From Methylococcales bacterium (GTDB taxonomy: Bacteria; Pseudomonadota; Gammaproteobacteria; Methylococcales; Methylomonadaceae): a stretch of DNA of 64,000 bases. Below the pieces are notes generated by a model. The model saw only the letters and a list, made by a program, of their open reading frames with translations, was not told where the DNA came from and did no database searches. Positions 32,838 through 42,156 of this stretch are shown here, one piece after another (the first letter of the stretch is position 1; each line of letters opens with the position of its first letter). A program made the translations under genes and the position numbers. The stretch covers positions 1,488,001 to 1,552,000 of the forward strand of contig JAUZSN010000002.1 in assembly GCA_030949405.1 (NCBI GenBank), in the 5' to 3' direction.

Positions 32838-35800
32838 TTGAAATTTTTTATTGCTCATTTATGGCAACGAAAAGTAATCCGTATTAGCACCTACTGTGGG
32901 CTAGGTCTCCTAATTAGCGCGTTACTCCTTGTTATTTTATTACAGCTTCCTTTTGTACAAAAACAAATTGCACAGACTTTAAGTCAAACCTTAAGTGATG
33001 ATGCGGTGCATATTAAGCTCAGTCCGATTGAAGGGTTCTTTCCTTTTGATATTCAATTTTCTAATTTTAGTCTTGCGGATAAACAAGGCGTTTGGCTTGA
33101 ATTGGAGGACGTTCAGTTAAAATGGTCATTGACGGCTTTATTAACAGGCGAAATTCAAATTGATGCCTTAGAAGCCAAACGTTTATGGATTAAACGCTTA
33201 CCACCCGCCCTTCCGCCTGAAAAAGAGGATGCTACAGGCCTTGAAATCCCGACGACACTCCCTGAAATTAACCTTGATTTACCGATCATTAATGTTCAAC
33301 AGTTAGGCATTAATGATATTCGCTTAGAACAAGCGGTTATAGGGCAGGCATTAAACCTAAAATTTACCGCGAATGCCCAAACCGTGGGTCAAAAAATCAA
33401 GGCGAAACTTCAGTTAAAACGGACCGATCAAGCCAGTTTAACCTTAAATTTAGATGCTCAAATTCATCTTAACCCTTTGACGCTCACGACTCAACTTGAC
33501 CTTGATGAAACAGGGGGAATATTAGCCGCGCTTTCTCAACAGCCTGAATTAAAAAAACTAAAGTTAAGTTTAACGACAGCGGGTTTATTAACAAACTTAA
33601 AGGTTAATTTAAAGACCGATATTGAAGGAATCGGTCAGCTTAAAACTGATATTCAGTTAGGTTTAACAGAACAACCGTGGTTAAATTTAAAAACTGATTT
33701 GCACTTGCAAGCAGGGTTATTAAACGCGGATATAATTGATTTAATCGGTCAAAAGCAACAACTTCAATTAAATGTAATCGCCGCGAACTCCTATAATGTT
33801 GCACTTAAACACTTAACGTTTGATAATAAATTAATCGGCTTAAATTCCCAAGCAACCATTGATTTATCGACTCAAAATATAGAGGCGCAGGTTAATTTAA
33901 AACTGTCTCAATTAAAAAAATTAACCACGTTAACAGGGATTAAATTATCAGGTGAAAGTGAACTGAATTTAAAGGCAGAAGGTTTATTATCCGCCCCAAA
34001 AATTAATGTAAAAGCACGGGTTAAAAATTTAAAGGTGGATGATTTATCACTCCAAGCTCTTAAATTAAACCTTGATCTAGCCCCTTTAAAAACCTTAGCT
34101 GAAGCGCAGTTTAATATTGCATTACAAGGAACGGCGACCGATTTAAAACAAAACGGTCAATCACTTCCCGAGTCTAATTTATCATGGCAACTGGTCACGA
34201 CGGTTGATGAAAATAAGCGGTTTAACCTAAGAAAATTAAACGTAGAGGGTGAGTGGTCGCATTTACACTTAGCGGGTATTTTTGATAGCCAACAGCAGCA
34301 AGGTGATTTAAAACTGAACCTTGTTGTAGACCATTTAAAGGCCGTAACCTCCGTTGCCAAGGCAAATATAAAAGCCGCTGCAACGATTAAAATTCATCCA
34401 AAAGTTGAAAAAATAACGATTGATTTAAAAACCGATTTATTGCAATTATCAGGACTTGATGCGGAAATTAATCAATTATTAGGCCAACAGGTTCATTTAA
34501 GTTCAACTATTGAAGTGATTCCTAATCAGCAACTTAAGATTAAACGATTGGCTATTAATACAAAAGCTCTTAATCTAAAGGCTAAGACCACCCTTAATTT
34601 AAAAAATCAACAGCTTAAAGGCAAGGTTACGATTGCGATTCCTTACTTTAAAAACAAGGATTTACACTTTAAACGCGCTTTAGTTGATTTAACGATTGCA
34701 GGGAGTTCTAAAAAACCGAAGCTCACGTTATTGGCGACATTGCCTGAATTAACGGTGGCTAATCAAAATTTAAACGGAATTAAACTTCATGTAAAAGCGA
34801 ATGATGTTCTTGATAAGTTAACAGGAAAATTAACTTTAAATTTAAAACACTATCAACAACCCTTCGCCATAAAAACAGCTTACGGCTTAAAAAAACAACA
34901 GCTAACCCTGAATAATATTTTAATTAAGGCCCCAAAAACAACATTAAAAGGGGATTTATCCGTTGATTTATCAACGACACAGTTACAAGGAAAATTAACC
35001 GCAACCAGTGATTTAAGCGGGTTTAAACCGTGGTTAGACAAATCATTAATAAAAGGAAGTCTTGCTTTAAATGCCGATTTTAAACCTATTCAGGGGAAGC
35101 AGTCGGTGCAATTAAAGGCTCGATTAAAGCGGTTTAAGCTGGATGAGTTAAGTTTGAAAACGTTAACATTCGATGCAGAGATTAACGATGCTTTAAATAC
35201 GCCAAAGCTTAATGCGCGTGTGCATTTAAAAGAACTCAAGCAACAGCAAACCCAATTAGACGATTTAAAACTAACCGCCCTAGGGGTATTAGAACAATTA
35301 AACGTACAGCTTGCGGTTCAAGGCGAACATCAACAGCCGTTTAATTTATCAGTGACCGCAACCGTTAAACAAAAAGATCAACAAACACAGTTACACTTGC
35401 AGCGTATTACGGGAAAACTGGCTAAACAAAAAATTAAGCTAGAACACCTCAGTACCTTGACATTAACTCCTAAAAAAATAACCTTGAGTCCGTTATCGTT
35501 ATTTATTGGTAAAGCCCATCTTAAGGGGCAAGTGAATTACAGTAAGGAACTTGTCGCAGGAAATTTAAAGTTGGATTTCCCTTTAAGTTTTATTAATCAA
35601 TGGGTCAAAACGCCCTTAAAAGGTGATTTTAAAACAGAGGTTACGTTGTCAGGAACAGGGAAGCAACCTCAAATAGAGCTTGCGCTTAATCTTAATGACT
35701 TAGGCTTGAACGAAGAGGATTATGAAAAAATTCCTGCGACTCAAATTGCGCTGACTACTCAGTTTAAACAGCAGCAATTATCAGCGCAAGTTGAAATGCG

Positions 35801-37202
35801 GAATCCGCAATTTAAAAAGCCCCTGCATTTAGCGTTACAGTTACCTATGCGCTTACAACTTGAGCCGTTTAATTTTAAACTTCCTGAAGACAAAGCATTA
35901 CAGGGACAATTAACTGCGGATTTAAATTTAAAGGATTTAACGAAAAATATACCGATTGAAGGTCAAAAATTAGCGGGTGACTTTAAGACACGGCTTAATT
36001 TAACAGGCACTTTAAAGAAGCCAGAACTCAATGGCCGAGTGAGTTTAGAACAAGGCGATTATCAAAATGCCATCACAGAGACTCATCTTAAAAATATTCG
36101 ATTGCATATTGATGCAAAGCCAAAACAGATTAGACTCACTGAATTAAGGGTAGAAGATAATGAAAAAGGGACGATTAACGGTAAAGGCTTATTAACATTA
36201 GCAACCGATTCCACGTTTCCTTTTCAGGGTGAATTAAACATTAATCACATTCAATTAGCGAACAGTCCTCAGTTACGAACTCATTTGAGCGGTAATATTT
36301 ATCTCAAAGGAAATGAGAAAAAATCCTTGTTATCAGGGCAATTAAGTATTGATGATTTTCATTTTACGCTGCCGTCTATTTCGAGTTCTCAAGAAGCCAT
36401 TCCTGAATTAGAAGTGATTGAAATTGGAAAAGGTCGGCCTTCAGTTAAGAAACAATTAGCCATTAAACAAGTTAATAATAAAAAAGAATTCGATATGCAA
36501 TTAGATGTTGGCGTTAAGATGGCCAATCAATTTTATATTAAAGGCTATGGTTTAGAATCAGAATGGCAGGGGGATTTAACTATAAAAGGGGATGCGTCCA
36601 TGCCTAAAGTTTTAGGCTTAATTCAGATTAAAAAAGGAACGTTAGAAATTTTAAATAATCGTTTTGCATTTCGACAAGGATTAATTGACTTTAATGGGGC
36701 TTATCCACCTTTACCCAGTTTAGATATAGAAACCGTGGCTAATACAGACGAAGGTGAAGCGTTTGTTCGTATCAAAGGCATGGCAGATAACCCCCAATTA
36801 GAACTTTCACATAATCCGACTCGTCCACAAGATGAAATTTTATCGTATTTATTATTCAAAGAAAATACAAAAAGTATTTCCCCGATGCAAGCATTACAAT
36901 TAGCCGATGTCATTACGATGCTGGCCAGTGGTGGTTTAACTAATATTGATACCTTGGGGAATTTACAAACAGGCTTGGGATTGGATCGTCTTAATTTAGG
37001 TGGCGATAGTTTTGATACCGCCTCGGTGAAAGCGGGTAAATATATTACGGATAAAATTTATCTGGAAGTAGAGCAAGGGTTACAAAGTGAGTCGAGTACC
37101 GCTACGGTGGAAGTGGATTTATTACCCGATATAAAAGCCGAAGTTGAATTTAATCAAAACTCAGATAGTGCGATAGGGATTAAATGGAAGCACGATTATT
37201 AA
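32838..37202 (+). CDS. tamB: Translocation and assembly module subunit TamB
   Basis: TamB is a very long inner-membrane-anchored periplasmic protein that spans to the outer membrane. It works in outer-membrane biogenesis and phospholipid transport. The 1454 residues begin with one transmembrane helix (about 18-40, YCGLGLLISALLLVILLQLP), followed by hundreds of residues of amphipathic beta repeats. The C-terminal DUF490 domain has KGTLEILNNRFAFRQGLIDF, SHNPTRPQDEILSYLLF, and a GLGLDRLNLGG near 1380. Length is slightly above the E. coli protein. The partner tamA is not adjacent. Confidence 0.9.
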   Translation: MKFFIAHLWQRKVIRISTYCGLGLLISALLLVILLQLPFVQKQIAQTLSQTLSDDAVHIKLSPIEGFFPFDIQFSNFSLADKQGVWLELEDVQLKWSLTALLTGEIQIDALEAKRLWIKRLPPALPPEKEDATGLEIPTTLPEINLDLPIINVQQLGINDIRLEQAVIGQALNLKFTANAQTVGQKIKAKLQLKRTDQASLTLNLDAQIHLNPLTLTTQLDLDETGGILAALSQQPELKKLKLSLTTAGLLTNLKVNLKTDIEGIGQLKTDIQLGLTEQPWLNLKTDLHLQAGLLNADIIDLIGQKQQLQLNVIAANSYNVALKHLTFDNKLIGLNSQATIDLSTQNIEAQVNLKLSQLKKLTTLTGIKLSGESELNLKAEGLLSAPKINVKARVKNLKVDDLSLQALKLNLDLAPLKTLAEAQFNIALQGTATDLKQNGQSLPESNLSWQLVTTVDENKRFNLRKLNVEGEWSHLHLAGIFDSQQQQGDLKLNLVVDHLKAVTSVAKANIKAAATIKIHPKVEKITIDLKTDLLQLSGLDAEINQLLGQQVHLSSTIEVIPNQQLKIKRLAINTKALNLKAKTTLNLKNQQLKGKVTIAIPYFKNKDLHFKRALVDLTIAGSSKKPKLTLLATLPELTVANQNLNGIKLHVKANDVLDKLTGKLTLNLKHYQQPFAIKTAYGLKKQQLTLNNILIKAPKTTLKGDLSVDLSTTQLQGKLTATSDLSGFKPWLDKSLIKGSLALNADFKPIQGKQSVQLKARLKRFKLDELSLKTLTFDAEINDALNTPKLNARVHLKELKQQQTQLDDLKLTALGVLEQLNVQLAVQGEHQQPFNLSVTATVKQKDQQTQLHLQRITGKLAKQKIKLEHLSTLTLTPKKITLSPLSLFIGKAHLKGQVNYSKELVAGNLKLDFPLSFINQWVKTPLKGDFKTEVTLSGTGKQPQIELALNLNDLGLNEEDYEKIPATQIALTTQFKQQQLSAQVEMRNPQFKKPLHLALQLPMRLQLEPFNFKLPEDKALQGQLTADLNLKDLTKNIPIEGQKLAGDFKTRLNLTGTLKKPELNGRVSLEQGDYQNAITETHLKNIRLHIDAKPKQIRLTELRVEDNEKGTINGKGLLTLATDSTFPFQGELNINHIQLANSPQLRTHLSGNIYLKGNEKKSLLSGQLSIDDFHFTLPSISSSQEAIPELEVIEIGKGRPSVKKQLAIKQVNNKKEFDMQLDVGVKMANQFYIKGYGLESEWQGDLTIKGDASMPKVLGLIQIKKGTLEILNNRFAFRQGLIDFNGAYPPLPSLDIETVANTDEGEAFVRIKGMADNPQLELSHNPTRPQDEILSYLLFKENTKSISPMQALQLADVITMLASGGLTNIDTLGNLQTGLGLDRLNLGGDSFDTASVKAGKYITDKIYLEVEQGLQSESSTATVEVDLLPDIKAEVEFNQNSDSAIGIKWKHDY

Positions 37203-37208
37203 GTCTTT

Positions 37209-37318
37209 GGCTACCAACTTAAGACGGGACACTATAGAGCGAGACTTAATCGTTCGTCCTGAGTTCAGTCGAAGCACGAACGGTTTAACCTCAACTTGCC
37301 CCGTCTTAAGTTGGTAGC
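37209..37318. repeat. Family A palindromic repeat, best-preserved copy
   Basis: The arms GGCTACCAACTTAAGACGGG (from 37209) and TGCCCCGTCTTAAGTTGGTA (from 37297) are near-perfect inverted repeats. An inner hairpin, CGTTCGTCCTGAG / GAAGCACGAACG, is at 37251-37282. It fills the whole gap between the convergent tamB and a nir gene, touching the latter's stop codon. TTAAG flanks it at 37199-37203 and 37319-37323. It probably acts in termination or mRNA stability. Confidence 0.7.
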
Positions 37319-37762
37319 TTAAGCCTCTAGTTTAAGTCCTACAAAATATTCATTAATTTTAGGCATGTTATAAACCTCTAAGCCTGTTTGTTCTTCAATG
37401 GCGTGAATGACTTCTTGAATCCGTTCTGGGTTTTCGCTGGCAATGACAAACCACATATTAAGAATATGGTCGCGTTCATAATTATGAGCTACTTCAGGGA
37501 AGGCGTTAATAATTTTAGCAATTGCGTCAAAATTATCGGTAGGTGCTTTAACAGCGGCTAATGTTAATGCGCCGCCCATTTTTTCAGCATGATATAACGG
37601 CGCGAAACGGGAGAGAATGCCTGAGGCTAATAATTGCTTGAGGCGTTCAATTAAAACCGTTTCGGTTAATCCTAATTGACTCGCAACCACTTGATAAGGC
37701 GATTCACAAATAGGAAACCCCCCTTGCAGTTCGTTGATGATTTTTTTATCTATGTCGTCCAT
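37319..37762 (-). CDS. Lrp-type siroheme decarboxylase subunit (NirG/NirD-like)
   Basis: A 147-residue AsnC/Lrp-fold protein. It has a helix-turn-helix N-terminus (PICESPYQVVASQLGLTETVLIERLKQL) and the decarboxylase-type ligand domain LSRFAPLYHAEKMGGALTLAAV. FPEVAHNYERDHILNMWFV contains the His/Tyr-rich motif typical of heme d1 synthesis subunits. These act as heterodimers converting siroheme to 12,18-didecarboxysiroheme. It is separated from the other nir genes by a nuclease cassette but stays on the same strand with a 15-bp gap. The exact subunit letter is uncertain. Confidence 0.8.
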   Translation of the reverse strand: MDDIDKKIINELQGGFPICESPYQVVASQLGLTETVLIERLKQLLASGILSRFAPLYHAEKMGGALTLAAVKAPTDNFDAIAKIINAFPEVAHNYERDHILNMWFVIASENPERIQEVIHAIEEQTGLEVYNMPKINEYFVGLKLEA

Positions 37763-37777
37763 GGGTTTATATAAAAG

Positions 37778-38278
37778 TTAGGCGGCTTTATTTTCAAGCG
37801 GTTGCATGAGTTCTTGAAAAATTTTTCCAACAGAAGGATCTTTTAGCATATCTGCTAAGGTATTTTCCAATGCTATTTTATCTTCACAATAATGCTGCCG
37901 ATAATCCCGTGTAATCTTACAAGGATAGCCTTTGTTATCTTTAGACCATTTTGCGATTTCTATTTTTTTAGAATTTTCAACTGATGGGTTATAAGCAATA
38001 ATTGACTCATCATTTTCTTCTTTAAAAAAAGATTCGTTAGTGGTAACTTTATTTGAAAATATATTATTAAATTTGGCGACATCTAAAGATGCATTGTCTA
38101 TTTTTGGCTTAGACAACTTTATAGATAAACCAATTCTAATTTTGATTTGCCCTTTGGTAGCATTTGATAGTTGGTTATTTAATTCATCAAAAACTAACCT
38201 TATTTCTAAGTTATTTTCTTCAGCGATTACTACCGCTTCTTGACCTTGGTTAAACGCTTCAATAAAGTTAATCATCAT
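37778..38278 (-). CDS. Hypothetical partner of the EEP nuclease, 166 aa
   Basis: I do not recognise the family. The protein is soluble. An N-terminal Trypco-like helix-strand segment (about 1-57, IEAFNQGQEAVVIAEENNLE then QIKIRIGLSIKL) precedes a Ser/Asn-rich middle. A basic-aromatic block, CKITRDYRQHYCEDKIALEN, and a C-terminal helix follow. There are two cysteines, ten residues apart. It overlaps the upstream EEP gene by 4 bp, so the two are translationally coupled. It may be a regulator, inhibitor or targeting subunit of the nuclease, an inference from coupling alone. Confidence 0.6.
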   Translation of the reverse strand: MMINFIEAFNQGQEAVVIAEENNLEIRLVFDELNNQLSNATKGQIKIRIGLSIKLSKPKIDNASLDVAKFNNIFSNKVTTNESFFKEENDESIIAYNPSVENSKKIEIAKWSKDNKGYPCKITRDYRQHYCEDKIALENTLADMLKDPSVGKIFQELMQPLENKAA

Positions 38279-39168
38279 ACCCCCTTTTTAAGTGTTGTCA
38301 TGACAGGTAAATGATCGAAAATAGTTTTCCCATTTTTTACCTGTTTTAAGTAATCGGAAAAATAAACAATTCCCGTTTCTTTTTCGTCTAATAACCATTT
38401 ATTACCTATTATAAAGACAGAAGATACGATTATTTGATCAAATGTATGCCATTGGGTTATTGACCCTGATTTATAATAATACGTTCCCGCATAGTCTGGG
38501 TTTTGATAGCTCAAATATTGCCAAAATGGATTATAAAGTAAAAATTCTTTTTTCAAAATTAGAGCTTTATCTCTTGTGGCCATCAGTTGTTCACTTAAGG
38601 GGTCATCAAAAGGCTCATCGTTATAATCACCCAATAAAATTAAAGGAGCGTCTTTTCCAAAATTCTTATAAATATCATCGACTTCATCGCGCAATCGCAT
38701 TCCAAGTAAATGTCTATCTGCATCACTTTTAGAACAATGAAGTCTACTTTTCCAGTGAGAAACAAATAAATAGAACGGCTCTTTCTCATTTATTATTTCT
38801 AAAATAATTTTTTGAGCAATTTTTATTTTTTGATCGCCTCGTGCGGTGTCTATTACAATGACTTCTGAATGAATACGCACTTTATCCTGATGATAGATAA
38901 AACACGTATCAAAGTTTACTCGACCTGATTTAACCACCCCAGTTACTATTTCATAATTTTCTAGCTCTTTTAGTTGCTTAAAAAAAGTAACGTCGTCGGC
39001 GGATACCTCACCTAGGGCAAGAAAATCAATCTCTTTTTCATTGAGTAATTTATAAATAACCTCGACAGCAACCTTTCTGTGTTTATCGTATTCATTCTCG
39101 GTTCTTTTTATGGGCGGTGATAAACTACTATTCCACCATGAAAACTTAAGTGTTTGGGTGGGTGACAA
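38275..39168 (-). CDS. Endonuclease/exonuclease/phosphatase-fold protein
   Basis: The 297-residue EEP (DNase I-like) protein retains the family catalytic set: Asn13 in WWNSSLSP, Glu54 in LALGEVS, His138 in LFVSHWKS, Asp181 and Asn183 in LLGDYNDEP, and Asp285-His286 in FDHLPV. Because these are present it is probably active on a phosphodiester or phosphate ester. No signal peptide is present. The start lies 6 bp after a nir gene stop and its end overlaps the next gene by 4 bp. It is therefore embedded in the heme d1 operon although it has no known role there. Confidence 0.85.
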   Translation of the reverse strand: MSPTQTLKFSWWNSSLSPPIKRTENEYDKHRKVAVEVIYKLLNEKEIDFLALGEVSADDVTFFKQLKELENYEIVTGVVKSGRVNFDTCFIYHQDKVRIHSEVIVIDTARGDQKIKIAQKIILEIINEKEPFYLFVSHWKSRLHCSKSDADRHLLGMRLRDEVDDIYKNFGKDAPLILLGDYNDEPFDDPLSEQLMATRDKALILKKEFLLYNPFWQYLSYQNPDYAGTYYYKSGSITQWHTFDQIIVSSVFIIGNKWLLDEKETGIVYFSDYLKQVKNGKTIFDHLPVMTTLKKGV

Positions 39169-39174
39169 GGCTAA

Positions 39175-39657
39175 TTATTCTTTAATTTTATAAATTGCGC
39201 CTCGTTGTTTAAAACATTGACGACTAAATAATACATCATGATTAAAACTATCTAAGGCACAGGATTCAATTAATTGTTCTAATTGCTGCAAGACTTTATC
39301 ACGTGATTTTCCATGGATCATGCAATAAAGATTATACGACCAAACTCCACCATGACGGGGGCGTAAATAACATAAATTCACAAATTGAAATTGACTAATT
39401 TGCTTACCTATTTGTTTCACTTGGCTATTGGGAATATCAAACACGACCATTGCATTGGCACGATACCCTAAGCGGCGATGATTTACAATCACCCCTAGGC
39501 GTTTAATAAGCCCCTCTTGTTTTAATTTTGATAACCGTTTAATGACTTCTAGTTCACTTAAACCTAAGGGTTTTCCAACTAAGGCATAAGGTTTTGAAAC
39601 TAACGGTAAACCATTTTGTAGGGCTTCAATTAACTGCTGATCTCTTATATCAATCAT
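39175..39657 (-). CDS. Lrp-type siroheme decarboxylase subunit (NirH/NirL-like)
   Basis: The frame is open from 39672. ATG 39657 is preferred because it overlaps the upstream stop (ATGATTGA) and gives a product of family length. An N-terminal winged helix (LPLVSKPYALVGKPLGLSELEVIKRL) leads into IKRLGVIVNHRRLGYRANAMVVFDIP. Next comes FVNLCYLRPRHGGVWSYNLYCMIHGKSR, a pattern shared by NirH and NirL. It would pair with the NirD/G-type subunit encoded just upstream. Confidence 0.82.
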   Translation of the reverse strand: MIDIRDQQLIEALQNGLPLVSKPYALVGKPLGLSELEVIKRLSKLKQEGLIKRLGVIVNHRRLGYRANAMVVFDIPNSQVKQIGKQISQFQFVNLCYLRPRHGGVWSYNLYCMIHGKSRDKVLQQLEQLIESCALDSFNHDVLFSRQCFKQRGAIYKIKE

Positions 39658-40108
39658 CAAATGCAATCTCAAAGCCTAAGTTAATATAATAATCTTCCAA
39701 TAAGGGCAGTCGCATCGCTTTAAAACCTGTTTTGGTTTCAATGCGTTCAATGGTCGTTTGTAAATGGTCGCTGTCTTCTGCCATTAATACAAACCAAAGA
39801 TTAAAATGATTTTCCCGCTCATAGTTATGATTCACTTCGGGGTGTTGATTAATAAGGGAGGCTGTGGCCTGTAATTGATCGGGCGGAACTGCCATAGCGA
39901 CTAATGAGCTAACCCCAAGATGATTAGGGGGAATGACTAAGCCAATCCGACTGATAAATTGTTGTTCGTTTAATTGCTCAAAAGCAAGTAAGACCTCATC
40001 TTCGCTGGCTCCAAGTGAGCGCGCAATCTCTTTATAAGGGGTCGGCGATAAGGGGAAATCATGTTGAAAATTATTAAGAAGTTGTTGATCTAAGGGTGAT
40101 AACATCAC
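39650..40108 (-). CDS. Lrp-type siroheme decarboxylase subunit (NirD/NirG-like)
   Basis: The 152-residue protein has a helix-turn-helix start, FPLSPTPYKEIARSLGASEDEVLLA. The ligand-binding domain contains ISRIGLVIPPNHLGVSSLVAMAVP and HPEVNHNYERENHFNLWFVLMAED. The NHNYERE-x-N-W block matches heme d1 decarboxylase subunits. Its start overlaps the nirF stop by 4 bp, and its end overlaps the next subunit gene. It should form the heterodimer with the NirH/L-type product. Confidence 0.82.
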   Translation of the reverse strand: MMLSPLDQQLLNNFQHDFPLSPTPYKEIARSLGASEDEVLLAFEQLNEQQFISRIGLVIPPNHLGVSSLVAMAVPPDQLQATASLINQHPEVNHNYERENHFNLWFVLMAEDSDHLQTTIERIETKTGFKAMRLPLLEDYYINLGFEIAFDD

Positions 40109-41265
40109 AAACCCATTTTATGTGCGCGAGAGCTGAAAAAGATACCGCTCGGTTTATCGGCAGGCAAGCGTTTTATTAGGTTGAAATTTTCGGTATCATA
40201 AATAACCAGTTGATTATCATCACGCACCGAGACCCAAACTTGTTCACCTCGTGGCGTAAACTCCATGTGCAAAACAGCTTTACCTGGCGTTAAGGCGTGA
40301 ATAATACTCAAGTCTTTAACATCAATAATTTGTAAGGTCTGATTATTGGGAAAGGCGAAATTAACCCAGACTTGTCGGCCATCAGGTTGTGCCATGACAA
40401 ATACAGGTTGTCCTGCAACAGGGATACGTTTAACTAAGGTCCATTGACGTTTATCAATCACTAATACTTCATGCTGACCCATTGCGGGAATTAACATAAA
40501 ATCCCCTGCCATCGCCCAACCCTCTAAATGCGGCATTTTATACACAGGTAATTTTTCATCTTTTTTACCATAATCAGGCAAAATGCGTTTTACGCCTTGG
40601 TCGGGATTCCATAAATCTAATAAAGCAAGGCCTTGTTCACCAAATAAACCGGCAATGTAATAACGACCGTCAGGCGAAAGAAGGGCATCGTAAGGTTGTT
40701 TACCGATATTTTTAAATTTTTTAATAATAGGTTTTTTAGGGTTTTTAATATTGACCGCCCAAATTTCACCGGCATCAAACAAACTAAAAATAAAGTGATG
40801 TTTAGGCGCATCGACTAAGCCAACCACTTTAGATAATTTTTTATCGCCGTATTCTGCGGGAATATCCGCAATGAGTTCTAACGAGTCGGTTGAAAAAATC
40901 TTAATACCACCAGGGGTGTAATTAGAAACGGCAATAAACTGTCCATCTTGTGAAATCGCGCCCCCAATACTATTACCTGCTTGAATAATACGTTTGGCGA
41001 CTTTATCTTTTAATAGGTCAATTTTACTTAACCCGCCATCGCGTCCAAAAATAAACGCATAACGTTGGTCACGGGAAAAAACGACTGAGGCGTGGGATAA
41101 ATCCCCTAATGCCTCAATTTTAGCTAAGGTCGTGTGTTGGCTATGATTGACAATTAAAGCACTGCCTTGGGCGCGTTCAATAACAACGCCTAAATCACCC
41201 GTTGCGCGTAAATCGGCCATGCTATTAAAGGAAACTAGGGCTAAAAAAAAGAGAGGTTTAAACAT
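40105..41265 (-). CDS. nirF: Heme d1 biosynthesis protein NirF
   Basis: NirF is a periplasmic, cytochrome-d1-like eight-bladed propeller needed for conversion of precursor to heme d1, the cofactor of nitrite reductase NirS. The 386-residue protein has a signal peptide (about 1-17), then DLRATGDLGVVIERAQGSAL, characteristic of NirF. Blade motifs include HASVVFSRDQRYAFIFGRDGGLSKIDL, YDALLSPDGRYYIAGLFGE and HMEFTPRGEQVWVSVRDDNQ. It heads a minus-strand run of heme d1 genes. nirS, nirE, nirJ and nirN are not in the window. Confidence 0.9.
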   Translation of the reverse strand: MFKPLFFLALVSFNSMADLRATGDLGVVIERAQGSALIVNHSQHTTLAKIEALGDLSHASVVFSRDQRYAFIFGRDGGLSKIDLLKDKVAKRIIQAGNSIGGAISQDGQFIAVSNYTPGGIKIFSTDSLELIADIPAEYGDKKLSKVVGLVDAPKHHFIFSLFDAGEIWAVNIKNPKKPIIKKFKNIGKQPYDALLSPDGRYYIAGLFGEQGLALLDLWNPDQGVKRILPDYGKKDEKLPVYKMPHLEGWAMAGDFMLIPAMGQHEVLVIDKRQWTLVKRIPVAGQPVFVMAQPDGRQVWVNFAFPNNQTLQIIDVKDLSIIHALTPGKAVLHMEFTPRGEQVWVSVRDDNQLVIYDTENFNLIKRLPADKPSGIFFSSRAHKMGL

Positions 41266-41311
41266 AATTTATTATTTTTATGGGGGGCTATGGTAAGACT
41301 ATTTTAAAGGT

Positions 41312-42120
41312 TTATTTTTCTATATCAATTAATGATTGGATGAATTCAATCTTAAGCTCTGTGGCTTTTGAAATAACCTCGGTATCTAGTCCCTGCTTTA
41401 ACATGTTTTTAGCAATTGCCGTGTTTCTTTCATCCCTATTTGAATTCCGTTATCAAACACTGTTGATTCCATCTCTTCAATATGTACTTCATCAATCATC
41501 CGTGATTTTTCTTGTGGGGATACCTCATCTTCTTCAATAGGCGTTAATATTTTTTGAATTTCAGGCCGTTGATAATCGTGTTCTTTAACTTCCCCATCTA
41601 AACTATTACCAATAACTTGCAGCCATTCTTTAAATAATTCAGGGGGGTGGGTTATTGTTTAAATAGTTAGGGTAAATATAAATAATTTTATGTGGAATTT
41701 CATTTAAGGCGTTTCCCTGTAAATCTTTAGGGTCAAAATCTATAACCGAAACATCGTATTTATGTTTATTACCTGACGTTAAAACAACAATTGTATAAAC
41801 TGCTAACGGAGGTTTATAATTAATGGCTGATTTAATTTGTTCTAATAAGGCGATGCAATGATGATGTAGAAAACGGTGATAATGATCGCTATGGCGTGGG
41901 TGTTGAATATCAACGATGAAACGATTTTTTTATCGTCGGCATATAAATTATACTTAACTTCGACCCGCCCTAGGCTAGGTTTAAATGATTTTTCGGTTTC
42001 TACCTGATCTATTTCTAAATTTATCCCTAAAATATCGCGGACAAACCCTTTAAACACATCGACATCGCAGAATGCTTTTTTAAAAATGACGCCATACCGT
42101 AAGGAGGCTACTTTTTTCAT
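41312..42120 (-). pseudogene. Decayed Rpn/PD-(D/E)XK family nuclease-transposase
   Basis: Translation begins at ATG 42120, MKKVASLRYGVIFKKAFCDV. The frame can be followed to TAA at 41312-41314 only by allowing three frameshifts. The first is at an A7 run (41925-41931 on the plus strand is T7). The second is at a C6 run (41642-41647). The third lies about 41420-41440. The reconstructed protein has RFIVDIQHPRHSDHYHRF and LAVYTIVVLTSG and ends with IEFIQSLIDIEK, as in full-length Rpn proteins. It is paralogous to the fragment at 13248-13550. Confidence 0.8.
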
Positions 42121-42156
42121 GGTATTAAGTCTCAATTAAAGGTGAGAAAAAATCGG

